A stretch of 64,000 nucleotides of DNA, from the NCBI GenBank assembly GCA_905221615.1, contig CAJNDT010005920.1, forward strand, positions 124,001 through 188,000. Reading direction: 5' to 3'. The translations under genes were made by a program, and so were the position numbers. Below, in pieces: positions 53,438-63,935 of this stretch (position 1 is the first letter of the stretch; each line of letters opens with the position of its first letter). The notes under the pieces were generated by a model. The model was not told the origin of the DNA, ran no database searches, and saw only the letters and a list, made by a program, of their open reading frames with translations. The DNA comes from Symbiodinium sp. CCMP2592. Its lineage: Eukaryota > Sar > Dinophyceae > Suessiales > Symbiodiniaceae.

Positions 53438-54780
53438 CTAGATTGCTGCTGCACAGACTGAGGTGCCTCCCTCTTCATCCGGTAGCAGACCAGAATCTAT
53501 GATGTGATAGCGACAGGGCCGTACTCCAGCAGCGCTTCTCACATCAACTTGCGAAGGATTGACGATCCTGTAGCCCTCGGCCGTGTCCGGACCCTGAGCC
53601 TCTTGCCGCTCAGGACACTTGCGCGTGTTGCTGTCTGCCAGCAGCTTTTCCATGGAATCTCCCAGTCTAGTCGGGGTGGGCAGCGGGAGATCAACGTTCC
53701 ACCATCGGTGGATGTTTGAGTTGTTCTCGGTTCTGGGAGTCCTCTCCTTGAGCGAAGACGGGTCGTCGTCTGTAATGTGCTTTAATGTGAATTCCAATCT
53801 ATCGCAGGATGATCCGATTGGTCGAGTCTTGGACATCTCGTCCTCTTGTTCACGTGTCTTGCGAATCTGCCGTCTGCGTGCTCCCAGCATTGCACCAGTG
53901 CCAGAGACTAGCGCCAGGACCAGTTGTGTGGCCTGTGCTTGGTCAGTTTCGCTTGCAATCGCTTCGCCAACTCCAGCGTCAGCCATCACATTCCCCATCT
54001 GCTCAGACAGAATGCTCATTTCCTGTCAGGGCAGTACTGGCTACGGTCGAGTAAACACCCTCCCATAGGATGCCATAGGATTATGACGCAGCGGCATAGC
54101 CATGCCACATGATTTCTTTCCGTGTGCTCTCGTGCGCAGGGCTTTCTACTGGCGGATCATAAAGAGGTGCAACCCATGCGAAATTGTGATAATTTCAACA
54201 CTCGGTAAACTGGACTGCTTATCGGCTATGCAGCTACGCGCTTGAACAACCGGTCCTGAAGCCCCTCGATGATGCTGATGTCCGGTGCCACGAAATCCAG
54301 GCCGATGCCGAGCAAGCACAGCACCGAGATGATCAGCAGAGCTCTGGAATGGGCCTCGTGTGGCTCAAGACTCAAGGCACAGAGCAGCAACTTGCAAGCT
54401 AGTCAGCACCTGCCATGGCCGCTGAATCTGTTGAGTCTGGGCACCCTTCTCATGGCCATCTTCGCCGCTAGTGTTGGCTCTCCCACTGTCGCGACGTGGC
54501 AGCTCCTCAAAATCAAGCAGCACTCGGAGAAAGAGCTGAAGGCCTGCATCGTAGAACGATGCTACCAGGCCTGTGTCCTTGCCGTCACGCTTGTGGTGCT
54601 CGGGCTGAGGACATGGCGGACGTGCATGTCTCTGTACTTACTCCCGTCCTATTCAATGGTTGTGTGCCGAGGGCGATCTGCACCTATGGAAGAGGAAAAG
54701 GCCCAACCTCTAACTGGCACGCTTCGTAGACCAGCTAACCTTCGTCATGCGGCTCTTGGAAACTAAACAGCTAGCTGGAC
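53438..54780 (-). CDS. Unassigned membrane protein, several exons
   Basis: Segments in minus order: about 54590-54400 (GLVASFYDAGLQLFLRVLLD then FEELPRRDSGRANTSGEDGH); about 54405-54236 (LLCALSLEPHEAHSRALLII then SVLCLLGIGLDFVAPDISII and EGLQDRLFKRVA), with one clear membrane helix; 54019-53438 (MSILSEQMGNVMADAGVGEA … ATQLVLALVSGTGAMLGARR, then a 110-residue acidic, soluble tail ending GLLPDEEGGTSVCAAAI, stop 53438). The first two overlap in different frames, so an intron must lie between them. The SRALLIISVLCLLGIGLD string resembles an MFS helix-3 region, but no other MFS motif is seen. The plus frame 54269-54766 (165 codons) competes with the first segment. Confidence 0.5.
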
Positions 54781-55103
54781 CGAATAAGTCGCGGCGCGCT
54801 GGCTTAGAGATGTCCTCTCTGCGGCCGTGCTGTGAGCGGCTGCCAAGCTCTTTTTGAACAACAGTTTGCGCAACTCGATTTGGAGCGCACCGGCTCGAAG
54901 GTGTCGCATCTCGGCTGCTTGCTGCTTCTGCTGTGCTGTGCTGCGCTCTGCTCTGCTGCACGGCGTCTCTGGGCCTCCTCAAACAGCTCGTTCTCCCTTG
55001 CCACGGGCGTGAAGCACAGGGGCTACGGCTCTCCCTACGCCCTGCGCATCTGGTGCTTTGAGTCCTCGGGGGTCCGCGGCTTCGGCTTCGCGGCTTCGCC
55101 TCG

Positions 55104-56507
55104 TCAGCTGAAAGTCTCAGCCCAAGAGGCGAAGCCCAGGGGCGTTTCGGATTCAGCCGAGCCAAGGCCCCTGCCCTGAGCCTTGCCCTTGCCTTTCCCG
55201 CCTTTCCCGCCTTTCCCCTCTTTCGCGCCTTTCCCCTTACGCACAGGTGCCTTGCTGGCTACCTCTTCCCAGGGTGTCTGCATGGCCCTGGCGGCGGGGC
55301 AAGCACAGAAACCTTGGTCCAACTGCTCCATGGCCTGCATCTCACGTGGTGTAAGCCCTGGCCCACGGAGTGCTGCAATGTTGCCCAGGATGCGCTGTGG
55401 CTTCACGGACTTGGGGATGACGATGAAACCCTTCTGGAAGGCCCAGCGGATGCAGAGCGCGGCTTCGGAGCAGGCCTTCTCTTGCGCCTCAGCTCTCGCT
55501 GCCGTCGTGACGCGGTGCGGCGGTGGGGGCCCTACTGAGAAGCTCAGGGAGGGGCGAGCTCGGCCAAAGGCGTAGCACCGAAGAGGCTGCCACGGGCCAG
55601 CGGCGAGTAAGCCATCAACGCGATGCCTAACTCGTTGCAAAGGCTTTCCGTCTCCCGCTGTTGCCAGAAACAGTGCAGCTCGATCTGGTTGACCTGATGC
55701 ATGGGATCAACGCTGAGATCTAGTTCACGAGTTTCAGCCCGGTGGGATCCCTGCCCCCGTGCCGGCCCGTGCCTCCGGAAGTTCCCTGCCTGCCTGCTGA
55801 AGCGACATCAGCTGCTGGGCTCCGAAGTTGGACACGCCGACAGCACGTGTCAGGCCAGCGTTGCGCAAGTCGATCAGGGAATCCCAAGTCTCTAGCAAAA
55901 AGCCACCCCGAGGGCTATGAATCAGAAAAAGATCAACGTAGTCCAGCTGCAGCCGTGACAGAGAAGTTTTCAAAGCGGCAGCTGCGTGGCTGGCGCCATG
56001 CTCTCGGCTGCTAAGCTTCGTCACGATGAAGACGTCGTTCCTCTTGAGCTGTGCCTCTCGTAAAGCCTGACCCACGTCGACCTCATTACCATAGGCCTGG
56101 GCTGTGTCAATGAGCCGGTAGCCGGCCCTCAATGCTTCGGCTACCGCTCTTTTGCATTCCCCACCACGCTGTGATTGCCAGGTGCCTAGGCCAAAACGAG
56201 GCATCCGAATCCCAGATCTCAGCTGTAACGTTGCATCGCTGTTTCGAACCTCCTCGCGAGGCACCTCCCACGTCTCGGGCGACTTGCGCGCAGGTTGCCA
56301 TGCTTGCGGCGCTTGCGGTGCTTGGCCACCCTGGGCACCTCTCCAGCCGCTGCGTCCGCCTCGCGCGCCTTGATTCGCTGTCTCCATCCCCTCTGAAGCC
56401 TGATGCACGGCCTGCACGGCAGTCTCGCCACTGGCTTCGGCTTCGTGGCCTCCTTCAGCACGCCTGTGCCGCGACCAGCGGTTCCCTACAGGCACCATGT
56501 CCGGCAT
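55104..56507 (-). CDS. Aldo-keto reductase with Lys/Gly-rich C-terminal tail
   Basis: Aldo-keto reductases reduce carbonyls with NADPH. Exon 1 (56507 to about 55790) has an Ala/Gly/Gln-rich leader of about 90 residues and then MPRFGLGTWQSQRGGECKRA, LIDTAQAYGNEVDVGQALRE, VFIVTKLSSREHGASHAAAA, DYVDLFLIHSPRGGFLLETW and RAVGVSNFGAQQLMSLQQAG. Exon 2 (about 55695-55575) has VNQIELHCFWQQRETESLCN and IALMAYSPLARGSLFGATPL. Exon 3 (about 55525-55104) has CSEAALCIRWAFQKGFIVIP then KSVKPQRILGN. The catalytic tetrad (D and Y of LIDTAQAY, K of VTKL, H of LIHSP) and the NADPH-loop IPKS are intact. The last 60 residues carry a KGKGAKEGKGGKGGKGKGK tract not usual for the family. ATG at 56507 is the only upstream Met in frame but an earlier exon is possible. 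Confidence 0.93.
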
Positions 56508-56794
56508 GAGGGCGGATCACAGGCTCCGAGCTTGCCTCTCAAAATTGCCAAATTGCTTCAGTAAGCTTGCGACTGCATGGTTCGACTATCACAGTTGGGA
56601 AGCTTTCAGAGTGCAAGCTATACTTCGGCAGAGGACGCTGTGCGAATAGCCAAGGGTCCATGAAGCTTTGCAGTGTGCGACAAGTCAAGGCATGACAAGG
56701 CATCGCTGTTGCTGTAGACATTTTCAGCGAGCTTTCTGAAGTCCCCTACAGGATCACACGAACTTTTACAAGCAAAGGGGTTCTTCTTAATGGA

Positions 56795-56825
56795 TATATA
56801 TATATATATATATATATGTATATCA
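56795..56825. repeat. TA microsatellite
   Basis: A short (TA)n tract in the gap between uL24 and the aldo-keto reductase. The interval 56520-57490 otherwise contains no supportable gene apart from weak 60-136-codon minus frames. Confidence 0.85.
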
Positions 56826-57494
56826 GCAGGCTAAACCGTATGCGAGCGCAGAATGGTGCTGGTTGCAGGGTGTGATTTACAAATTGACACCTCGAGAATG
56901 CAGATTGTGGCATTAACCTGCCATGCAGCCTGAAGCCTTCAACATAATCAAGACTCACGTATACCTTACACACTTGCGCACTAAGACGAAGACGGGGGAT
57001 AGCAAGAATTACAAAAAAAACAACGACAGCAGCAGTAGTAGTAGCAAAAAAGTCGTTCCGTGTGTCGTGATTGTATTGTTGGTATAGGGTTAACCACTGG
57101 TAAACGGCTGATGTTCTTGAAGAATCCAACAAATGCGATCTAATGAACCGTGCCAATTGGTCAACAATGCTAGTTAGACTGTTTCTTCGAGTTGCGAAGT
57201 CTCAAACATACTCGAACTGAGGCTAGCAATGTGGTCGTGATGGATATGGGCAGCAGCCCATCTCAGTCTTCATCCTCCACGCCTGGCCAGCAAAAAAATA
57301 CTTCTTGAATCACGGTGGAACACCAATTATGATGACTTCCGAGGATGCCACGGTCGAGAACAGGAATCCACTTCGACGGTGCCCTGACGGGGATCTCCTG
57401 AGCTAAAGCAGCAGACTTTGAAGCAACATGCCAAAAGAAAGGAGTTCTGCATCCTGAAAGCGCCATGAAAACAGTTCCCGGTGGTCCTAATTTC

Positions 57495-60400
57495 TCAGGA
57501 GCCCGCGTTCCCAGTGGACTTGTTGTACCGCACTTTCTTCACAATCTCTGTGCCGTCCTGCGAAAAGTCCGAACGTGCGGAGGGGCAGGGAAAAGAAAGA
57601 CGACTGCATCGATATGAACTAGATTAAGCACGATGACTGTAGCCGCATTGAGCTGTCTGTGGATCTGCTACGTCACAAGCGGGGTCCTTGAGGGGTTTCT
57701 TTTTGAATCGCACACCCAGCAAGCCAGCTACCTCCTCGTCTTCGTCATAGTGCATGACCTGAGTAAATCCAGCGTGACAACGGAGAGACAGCTCCTGCAA
57801 GTATGAACACATGCTCAGAACAGTGCCCATGACGAGTGCATAGGGGCTTCGACCTGCACTGAAGACTCAGTGCACAGTGGCACAACTCAATTCAAGTCTC
57901 GCTACGCAAGAAGGCTTCAGCACTAGCCTCATTCTGGTTGGTTGTTTCAGCATGGCTTCACGTCGTCCGTTGCTACGTGCAAGCGGAAACTTGCATCCAA
58001 GGCAGCAAAACCAAGCAGAGCGAAGACCCCACAGGAGCTAGCAGCAGCATGCCGTAGGCTGCAAGTGGTGGTCTTGGTTTGGGCCGGAACTTGAACTAGT
58101 AACAAGTGACTCGACCTTGCCTCATAAAGTGGAATCCAATAGAAAACCTCTTAATTTACAAAGCTCAGCTCCACCTGTACGCGCTGGCCCACTTCATCTT
58201 CGCGCTGCGGCCTGCAAATCATGTACTGCCGCGGAAGAGCATAGAGCCGAGAGGTTGGGAGATCCAAACCTTGTCTTACTTCTGCTCTCGGCATCCGGGT
58301 GCTCAGCTGTCTGCAGCATGTACACACATTCCTTCCTTCCTTTCTTCCTTCGTTCGTGCGTTCTTGCATTATTGCGTTCTTGCGTCCGCTCAGCTAACCA
58401 TTCTTTTATTCATTCCTTCCTTCCTTCGTTCCTTCATTCACTCGTTCAGTCATTCCTACAAAACTCATGACTCATATAGTACATACATACATACATACAT
58501 ACATACTGCACACATATGTACACACATGCCATGCGCTGTCGACAAACAGACAGCTAGATGGATGGATAGATAGATAGATAGTCAGATATAGATACATAGA
58601 TACATCGATACGTAGGTACACAGACACGCAGATACACACATAGATACGTATGTGGATACATACATACATACTACGACATACATACATACCTACATACATA
58701 CGTTCCTGAAGGGCATACATACATGCATACGTACACACAAACATATGTACGTACGTACAAACCTACATACATACATACATACATACATACATACGTACAT
58801 ACATACAGACATACACACACGTACACTTGTGCGCGCATGTGCGTAGGAAAATTGCAAATAAAGAAGTGCTTGCGCGCTCTCAAGACCGGCAGGCCAAGCC
58901 TCACATGCTTGATGCAATAGTTGACGCCCAGACAGAGGATCTTGTTCCACTTGGGGTAGATTCTCAGCACTTCGGTCACCTGCGAGCATCTCTTGCGAGT
59001 ACTTCCAGGTGCTGCCTGAACCAATCGATCCCTCGGGCAGTCCACGTTCTGGCCTTACCCGCGTCCTTGCCCTTCATGACCTGGACGGTGTCGCCCGGCA
59101 TGACCTGAGCGACGTCACAATGCCGAAGTCAGATTACGCACCTATTTTGAGTGCCAGTTGTGGCAGATTACGGCATTCGGAACTTTCAGATCACAGGCTG
59201 CCGTGCAGTGGCTACGAGCTCTTGCGAGCTTTCGGGACTTTGGCGGTATGGGCAAAGCCCGTCGCAACCATGATAATCAAGTTGCAGTGATGCCGTTATG
59301 ATAGTTGCGACGATACCCTCGATTCGTGGGTAGGGGAAGCGGGTGGCTTCTGCAAACAGCATGGCTTGGCTGCAGCTATGAAGTGAGAGGGGTTGGCCAG
59401 CACCGTCGCCCCATGCGAACACGTCTAATCTGCAGCAGAATTGCTGCAAACGACTCATATCTGCAGATGTAATGGGGAAGGAAGGTAGAAGGTAACAGCA
59501 AACATGGAATAGCTATAAGACTCAGCTTTAAGGCTACTAGCTCCAACACTAGCAAAAGCAACAGCAAGGACAACACGCCAGTAAAATCAAGCCTTCTGAA
59601 CAGAGTTATGATCCTCCACGGGCAACAAGTAAGTGTGGCAAGCAACGAGCGAAAAGAAATATCATGATGATACATGTCGCAGCACTAAGGTTTCCACGGA
59701 TCAGGGCACAACAAACAAGACCACCCCAACAATAACGCAATCGGTATCAACAAGACGCATAGCGCGGAAGAAACGACAAAGGTTTGGGGAAGTCCTTCTA
59801 AGGTCAGGTGATGCGAGGCGCTCGGGGCACCAGCTGGCGCCAAACACAGAACACAAAAAGCAGAAAGACTGGCACCCGCAGGCGAAGACCCGACTGATCC
59901 ACTGGACGAATTGCTGGGGTCCGGTCGTGCATCTTGTACCGCACAGGCTTGTTGGTCTTGGGGTTAACCCGAACGGCAAGCTGCCTGCCTTTGTAGATGG
60001 GCCTGGCTCGGTAAAGAAGTCGCGACTGCGAAGGAACAAGCCAAAAAGGTCTCGCCCTGTCAAGTCTAGAAGGACCACCTCATCCTTCCTGCCCGGATCC
60101 GTCGCTTGTTCTTGGGGCTGCCAGCCTCATTCGATGCGATTGCCCACAACTGCCAAACACCAAGAGTCAAGACTCCAAACGTTACGTTAGCTTGCTGGGC
60201 TGCCAAGCCGGGGTGGTGGGTCTGGCTGACCTGCACCCAGGCAGTCGTAACGCTGTTGCCGGAAGCAGAAGCAGTCCAGAAGAGCTGCCTGGCATGCATG
60301 ACCACCCGCGGGCCAGGCGACTGGCTCTTGCTAGGCGCACGATGCCTCCAGGATGGTCAACGACTATCCCTCCGCAGAGCTTGCTTCTTCACCCCTTCGC

Positions 60401-60946
60401 CAAGGTCATCCCATCCTGGTCTGTGCCAGCAGCACGGCAGCAGCGGCCAGCGACCCCGCCCAGGCAAAGGAGCGGCTGACGCTGAGAGCGGCTGACGCCT
60501 CGTAGGAAGCCTTAAGACTGACAGAGGACTGCGCGCCTGCGATCGGGACGGGGCACCGGGGCTCGCGGGCTGCATAGACTCGGTCCCAGGCTCCAGTTCG
60601 CAGTGGTGCTTGACTTGGCTGAACAGCTGGCATACCTGCAACTAGCTGGGCTCCTACCGCAAAACTACGGCGAATCCTTGAACGCAAGCCTCGGCTAGAT
60701 ATCTGGAATCCCGTGGACACGAAGTTTGGCTCAGACCTTCACGTTCCACTACTTCCAACTTCGAGAGGCTGCGACCAAAAAACGGAAAAGTGGAAACTCT
60801 GCCTCCCAAACGTCCAGGACCAGCCTCGGCTGAAGTTCGGCTTTGGCCCGTGCACGAGTCCCCTTCAGACGAATATCTGAGGCCACTGCAAAGCAGCGCC
60901 ACAGCAGCCAGGAAGGCCTGGGAGCACGCAGAAGGATGCTTGCCAT
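57495..60946 (-). CDS. Organellar (probably mitochondrial) ribosomal protein uL24
   Basis: uL24 starts assembly of the large ribosomal subunit. Minus-strand exons: 59104-59059 (VMPGDTVQVMKGKDAG), the KOW motif; 58980-58899 (VTEVLRIYPKWNKILCLGVN then YCIKHVR); 58211-58160 (RPQREDEVGQRVQVELSF); about 57761-57690 (VMHYDEDEEVAGLLGVRFKK); 57558-57495 (DGTEIVKKVRYNKSTGNAGS, TGA 57495-57497). Together these follow the bacterial L24 order up to the C-terminal GxRFxxDGTxVRxxKxxG. Upstream on the same strand, about 60030-59893 reads RLLYRARPIYKGRQLAVRVN then PKTNKPVRYKMHDRTPAIRP, clearly coding, and ATG 60946 begins MASILLRAPRPSWLLWRCFA, a typical mitochondrial presequence with Arg and no acidic residues. 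Their membership in this gene is inferred. A mini-exon for the SN of SNVM seems to be missing from this reading. Confidence 0.88.
58325..58460. repeat. ATTC/TTCC microsatellite in a uL24 intron
   Basis: Imperfect TTCC and ATTC arrays run over this interval, directly upstream (plus side) of the longer CATA block. Confidence 0.85.
58478..58830. repeat. CATA/GATA microsatellite in a uL24 intron
   Basis: Long interrupted CATA arrays (58480-58520, 58655-58705, 58765-58815) and GATA/GATG units (58555-58640). They lie between the uL24 exons at 58899-58980 and 58160-58211. Frames through the block are repeat translations. Confidence 0.9.
60406..60720 (-). CDS. Possible uL24 upstream exon or separate ORF
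   Basis: A 104-codon frame begins MSTGFQISSRGLRSRIRRSF and ends SVSLKASYEASAALSVSRSF then AWAGSLAAAAVLLAQTRMG. The basic start and small-residue helix at the end look like an organellar or membrane-targeted peptide. It lies between the presequence exon at 60946 and the exon at 60030 and may be part of that gene. Not resolved. Confidence 0.3.
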   Translation of the reverse strand: MSTGFQISSRGLRSRIRRSFAVGAQLVAGMPAVQPSQAPLRTGAWDRVYAAREPRCPVPIAGAQSSVSLKASYEASAALSVSRSFAWAGSLAAAAVLLAQTRMG

Positions 60947-61099
60947 AGGTAGGCGAAATCGAGACCCGGGCTGCTCCTGGCTGCCTGCCAAATCTCGGAT
61001 ATATTGTTGTATTGTTTGTTATGTTGTTGTTCGGACTCTCACTAGAAGTAGAAGCAAGCACAAGTCAAGCACAGCACCTCGACTTTCCCAGCATTGATC

Positions 61100-61900
61100 C
61101 TCGAAATGGCAAGTTCTCTGAGGCTGAACTGCTCCTTCGGCTCCTACTTGTATCAGCAATCCCCACACAGGCCTGGTAGGGGCATGGCGGCTGAAGCGCG
61201 CCCCCAAATGCCAACCGGCATGCTCTGCGCTGCGAGGAATCGCAGCTGCGGAATATGTTTCCCTACACTCCTACACATCTGATTGAAGACCGTGGCAACG
61301 TGGCAAGAGCAGATCACGCAAGCACGCAAATCCTTGTTCCATAATAGGAAACTCAAATCAAACACTTGACTAAACGTCACTAAACCACGTGATGAGCATG
61401 CTTGGCATGCTCCTCTCGGGCATTCTCTTCTCGAAACCTAACCGCCTGGGCTGCCTGGCTGCATGCTTTCCTTCCCTTGCTTCCGAAAAGCGCCTTAAGC
61501 AGGTCGCCCAGACGAGGCAACGTGCCGTCGAGGCATTCACTATGACTAAGAACCTAGATGCTTGATACTGCTAGCCCTAGCTAGGCACATCAGACTCCGT
61601 TTCGTGCAGTTCTGCAGCGTGACAGAGCCCCGAGTGCCTTTCCATGCAAAAAAATACCACACCGTACACCATTGGCCATGTGGGAAAATCCAGCATGGCA
61701 AGCGAATGCCAGCTCGTCAGGATTGTCTCCAACTCCCCATCGGAGACAACGGCGTGGTGCATCTCGCACGCAATGCGTAGTCAACATCTGCATCGACCAC
61801 CTGGCCATCAGAGCTGCGCACAAAATTAAAATCTTGAGCGCAAACACAATCTGCACGAGTTTGCTCGGCAGATCACCTCCACATCCTGACGTGGAAGGTC
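61100..61900. other. No supportable gene
   Basis: Only frames of 60 to 90 codons on both strands, with mutually exclusive compositions. Treated as intergenic. Confidence 0.4.
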
Positions 61901-62210
61901 ACAGTGTCTCTGAATGGACGACTCCGGGTGCGGTCCTTGGATGAGCTTGGGAACTAAGTACTCGAGCACGCATCTGTAGCAAAGACGCATTCCGGCAACG
62001 GTGCCCAGTGAACCGCCCGACTCTCAACACCGAGCACATCTGTGGCAAGTGGCCAGACACGTTCCTCGAGCAGAAACCATCCTTTGCTTTCCTGCAGTGC
62101 TTTGAACCTTGGCTGCACTGCTGCACTCTATGCCTGGGCACGTTTGCCGAACAGGTTTGGTTCAATTTGCTTCTGGCTCGCAGATATACTTCTGGCTTTC
62201 TTTCACGCAC
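61899..62210 (-). CDS. Weak minus-strand ORF, unassigned
   Basis: A 103-codon basic, Cys-containing frame begins MRERKPEVYLRARSKLNQTC. The plus frame 62008-62490 (160 codons) overlaps. It may follow the better exon at 62259-62456. No family is recognised. Confidence 0.25.
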   Translation of the reverse strand: MRERKPEVYLRARSKLNQTCSANVPRHRVQQCSQGSKHCRKAKDGFCSRNVSGHLPQMCSVLRVGRFTGHRCRNASLLQMRARVLSSQAHPRTAPGVVHSETL

Positions 62211-62258
62211 CGATTGTAAAGCGCCCCTTGGCTGCGACGCGACACCCGCGCAGGGAAG

Positions 62259-62456
62259 TCACGAATTCACTGCACTAGAACAAAGCCTTGGAGGCTGGCT
62301 TCGAGCTCCCAAGGCGAGGAGAAGGCCAGCTTCTGTGGCCCAATGCCCTGCTGTCTCGAGAATGATTAAATTGCTCCGCTTCACCGCTTCTCGTGCCCAA
62401 GTTTCGGGGAGATCCTCGAAACTCAAACTAGGCGCCAGCAGCTGGGAAGAGACCAC
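62259..62456 (-). CDS. Unassigned minus-strand exon
   Basis: The frame reads VSSQLLAPSLSFEDLPETWA then REAVKRSNLIILETAGHWAT and EAGLLLALGARSQPPRLCSS. It is strongly protein-like, with a helix-turn pattern and few shadow residues. It is probably part of a gene transcribed upstream of uL24. No family is recognised. Confidence 0.42.
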   Translation of the reverse strand: MVSSQLLAPSLSFEDLPETWAREAVKRSNLIILETAGHWATEAGLLLALGARSQPPRLCSSAVNS

Positions 62457-62756
62457 TTGCCTGAGATCAGGGTTTGCTTTGCTTGAGTGATGCCATCTCG
62501 AGTCGCTGTCATTTTCGGCTGCAAGCTCTCACACCAACACACTTATAATCGCCTCATGCTTCCAGCTCCACCCCTTAAGACTTCGATCGAGTAGCTCTGC
62601 CGAACAGGCCGTGTTGCTTGTTTGCCTCGGAGCCAGCGCAGGCGGCTAACAAGTCTAGTTTGATGTGTGGCCGAACCCCAGGTCTATCTTGGCGGCTGTC
62701 TCCGTTGTGGATGATGGTCTACAGAGCACGGTGCAGGGCGAGCTTGGGTGTTGTGG

Positions 62757-62895
62757 TGGAGCTGTGTGGGTGGTAGGTGGGTAGGGGGATAGGTGTGTAG
62801 GTGAGTAGGTTAGTAGGTGAGTAGGTTAGATTGGGTTAGTAGGTGAGTCGGTAGGTGAGTGGGTGAGTAGGTGAGTGGGTAGGTGGGCGTTCGGT
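62757..62895. repeat. GTAGGTGAGT minisatellite
   Basis: Variants of GTAGGTGAGT, GTGGGTAG and GTTAGTAG run for about 140 bp. Each unit contains GTAGGT or GTGAGT. No coding frame is credible. Confidence 0.85.
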
Positions 62896-63077
62896 GAGTG
62901 AGTTCATTGGTGTGGGTGTCCGAGTAGCGTGTAATGAGGGGATGGGGACATGTGGGGGCCTGGCTCTTTTTCGTGGAGCATGGGCGCGTTTCGTGGTGGT
63001 CTGGCAGCGCGCATCTCTCCGGTCTCTCCTCTCTCTTTGACCAGCCGCTAGCCTTCGCAGTGGCACGGAGGTAGTCT

Positions 63078-63935
63078 TCAAGCTGCCCGACGCGTTGCCG
63101 GAAAGCCGGGAAGAAGCCTGAGCATTTTCTTCGCCATTGCGGAGGCGAGTCGATGATGGTGGTGGCGACCATGATGGTGAGCATGATGATGATGACATGA
63201 TGAGATGATGGTCGTGGTGGTGCCGATCAGGAAGAGGCGGAGGAAGCGGGGGATCAGGAGGAGGATGTCGCTGCGGCTGCTTGACTTGTTGGACTGGCAA
63301 GCACAAAATACCGTTTGATCATGTTCGTCGTGCACCGCTGCTGTTCTGATGGTGAGATTAAGGCCACTCTGCCTGTCCAGACGGCGAGTCAGGTGCACAC
63401 GGAGCCTACTGTGACCCACCGGGAAGCTATCGGCTTGCTTCTGGACCTTGCCAAAGGTCGCGAAGACCTGGCCACAGCGAAACTTGGGGGGCTTCGCAGT
63501 CCTAAGCATCCGCCACCCGCCAGCCTCGGCCGGAATCCCTTTGCCCTGCTTGTCGAGCCATGTGTTGCAACTTCTCTCGACATCTGCCGTGACGCTGCCG
63601 ACCAAGGCCATCAGCCGCGGGGCTCGCGTGAAGTAGAGGCCTTCCGCAGCAAACAAACTTTAGGCCCTTTATATAGGGCCGCAGAAGGTAGCAAGCTGGA
63701 AGATTCAGCTTTGGATGTTTTAGGGGATTTCGATTCCCAGACCACCCTTCGAACGGAATGTCCTGCCTGCCAAGAGCTCCACCCAAGCCAAAATCAGCTG
63801 GACCAGCCATGGCCTAGGGCGGCTACCAAGTGGAAAGGACGCCAGTCAGTTCAGCACGAGAGGCTGAACTGTGCCGTGGGGCAAGAAGACCACCAAAGCT
63901 TTGCCTGCCACGGAGAGCACTGCGACCTTGGCTGA
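63078..63935. other. Ambiguous coding region, both strands open
   Basis: A 206-codon plus frame (63315-63935; HREAIGLLLDLAKGREDLAT) and a 192-codon minus frame (63656-63078; KPPKFRCGQVFATFGKVQKQ) overlap. Both contain protein-like stretches over the same DNA. The minus frame also runs through a GATGATG repeat (63150-63215) that gives a His run. A gene is probably present but its strand cannot be decided here. Confidence 0.35.
63150..63215. repeat. GATG/GGTG trinucleotide-like repeat
   Basis: Imperfect ATGATGATG and GGTGGTGG units cover about 65 bp; on the minus strand they read as His codons. Confidence 0.75.

Noticed and set aside
62757..62895. Telomere-like TTAGT/GTAGG repeats
   Set aside because: Units vary and do not match TTTAGGG or another known telomere repeat; the array is internal and only 140 bp long.
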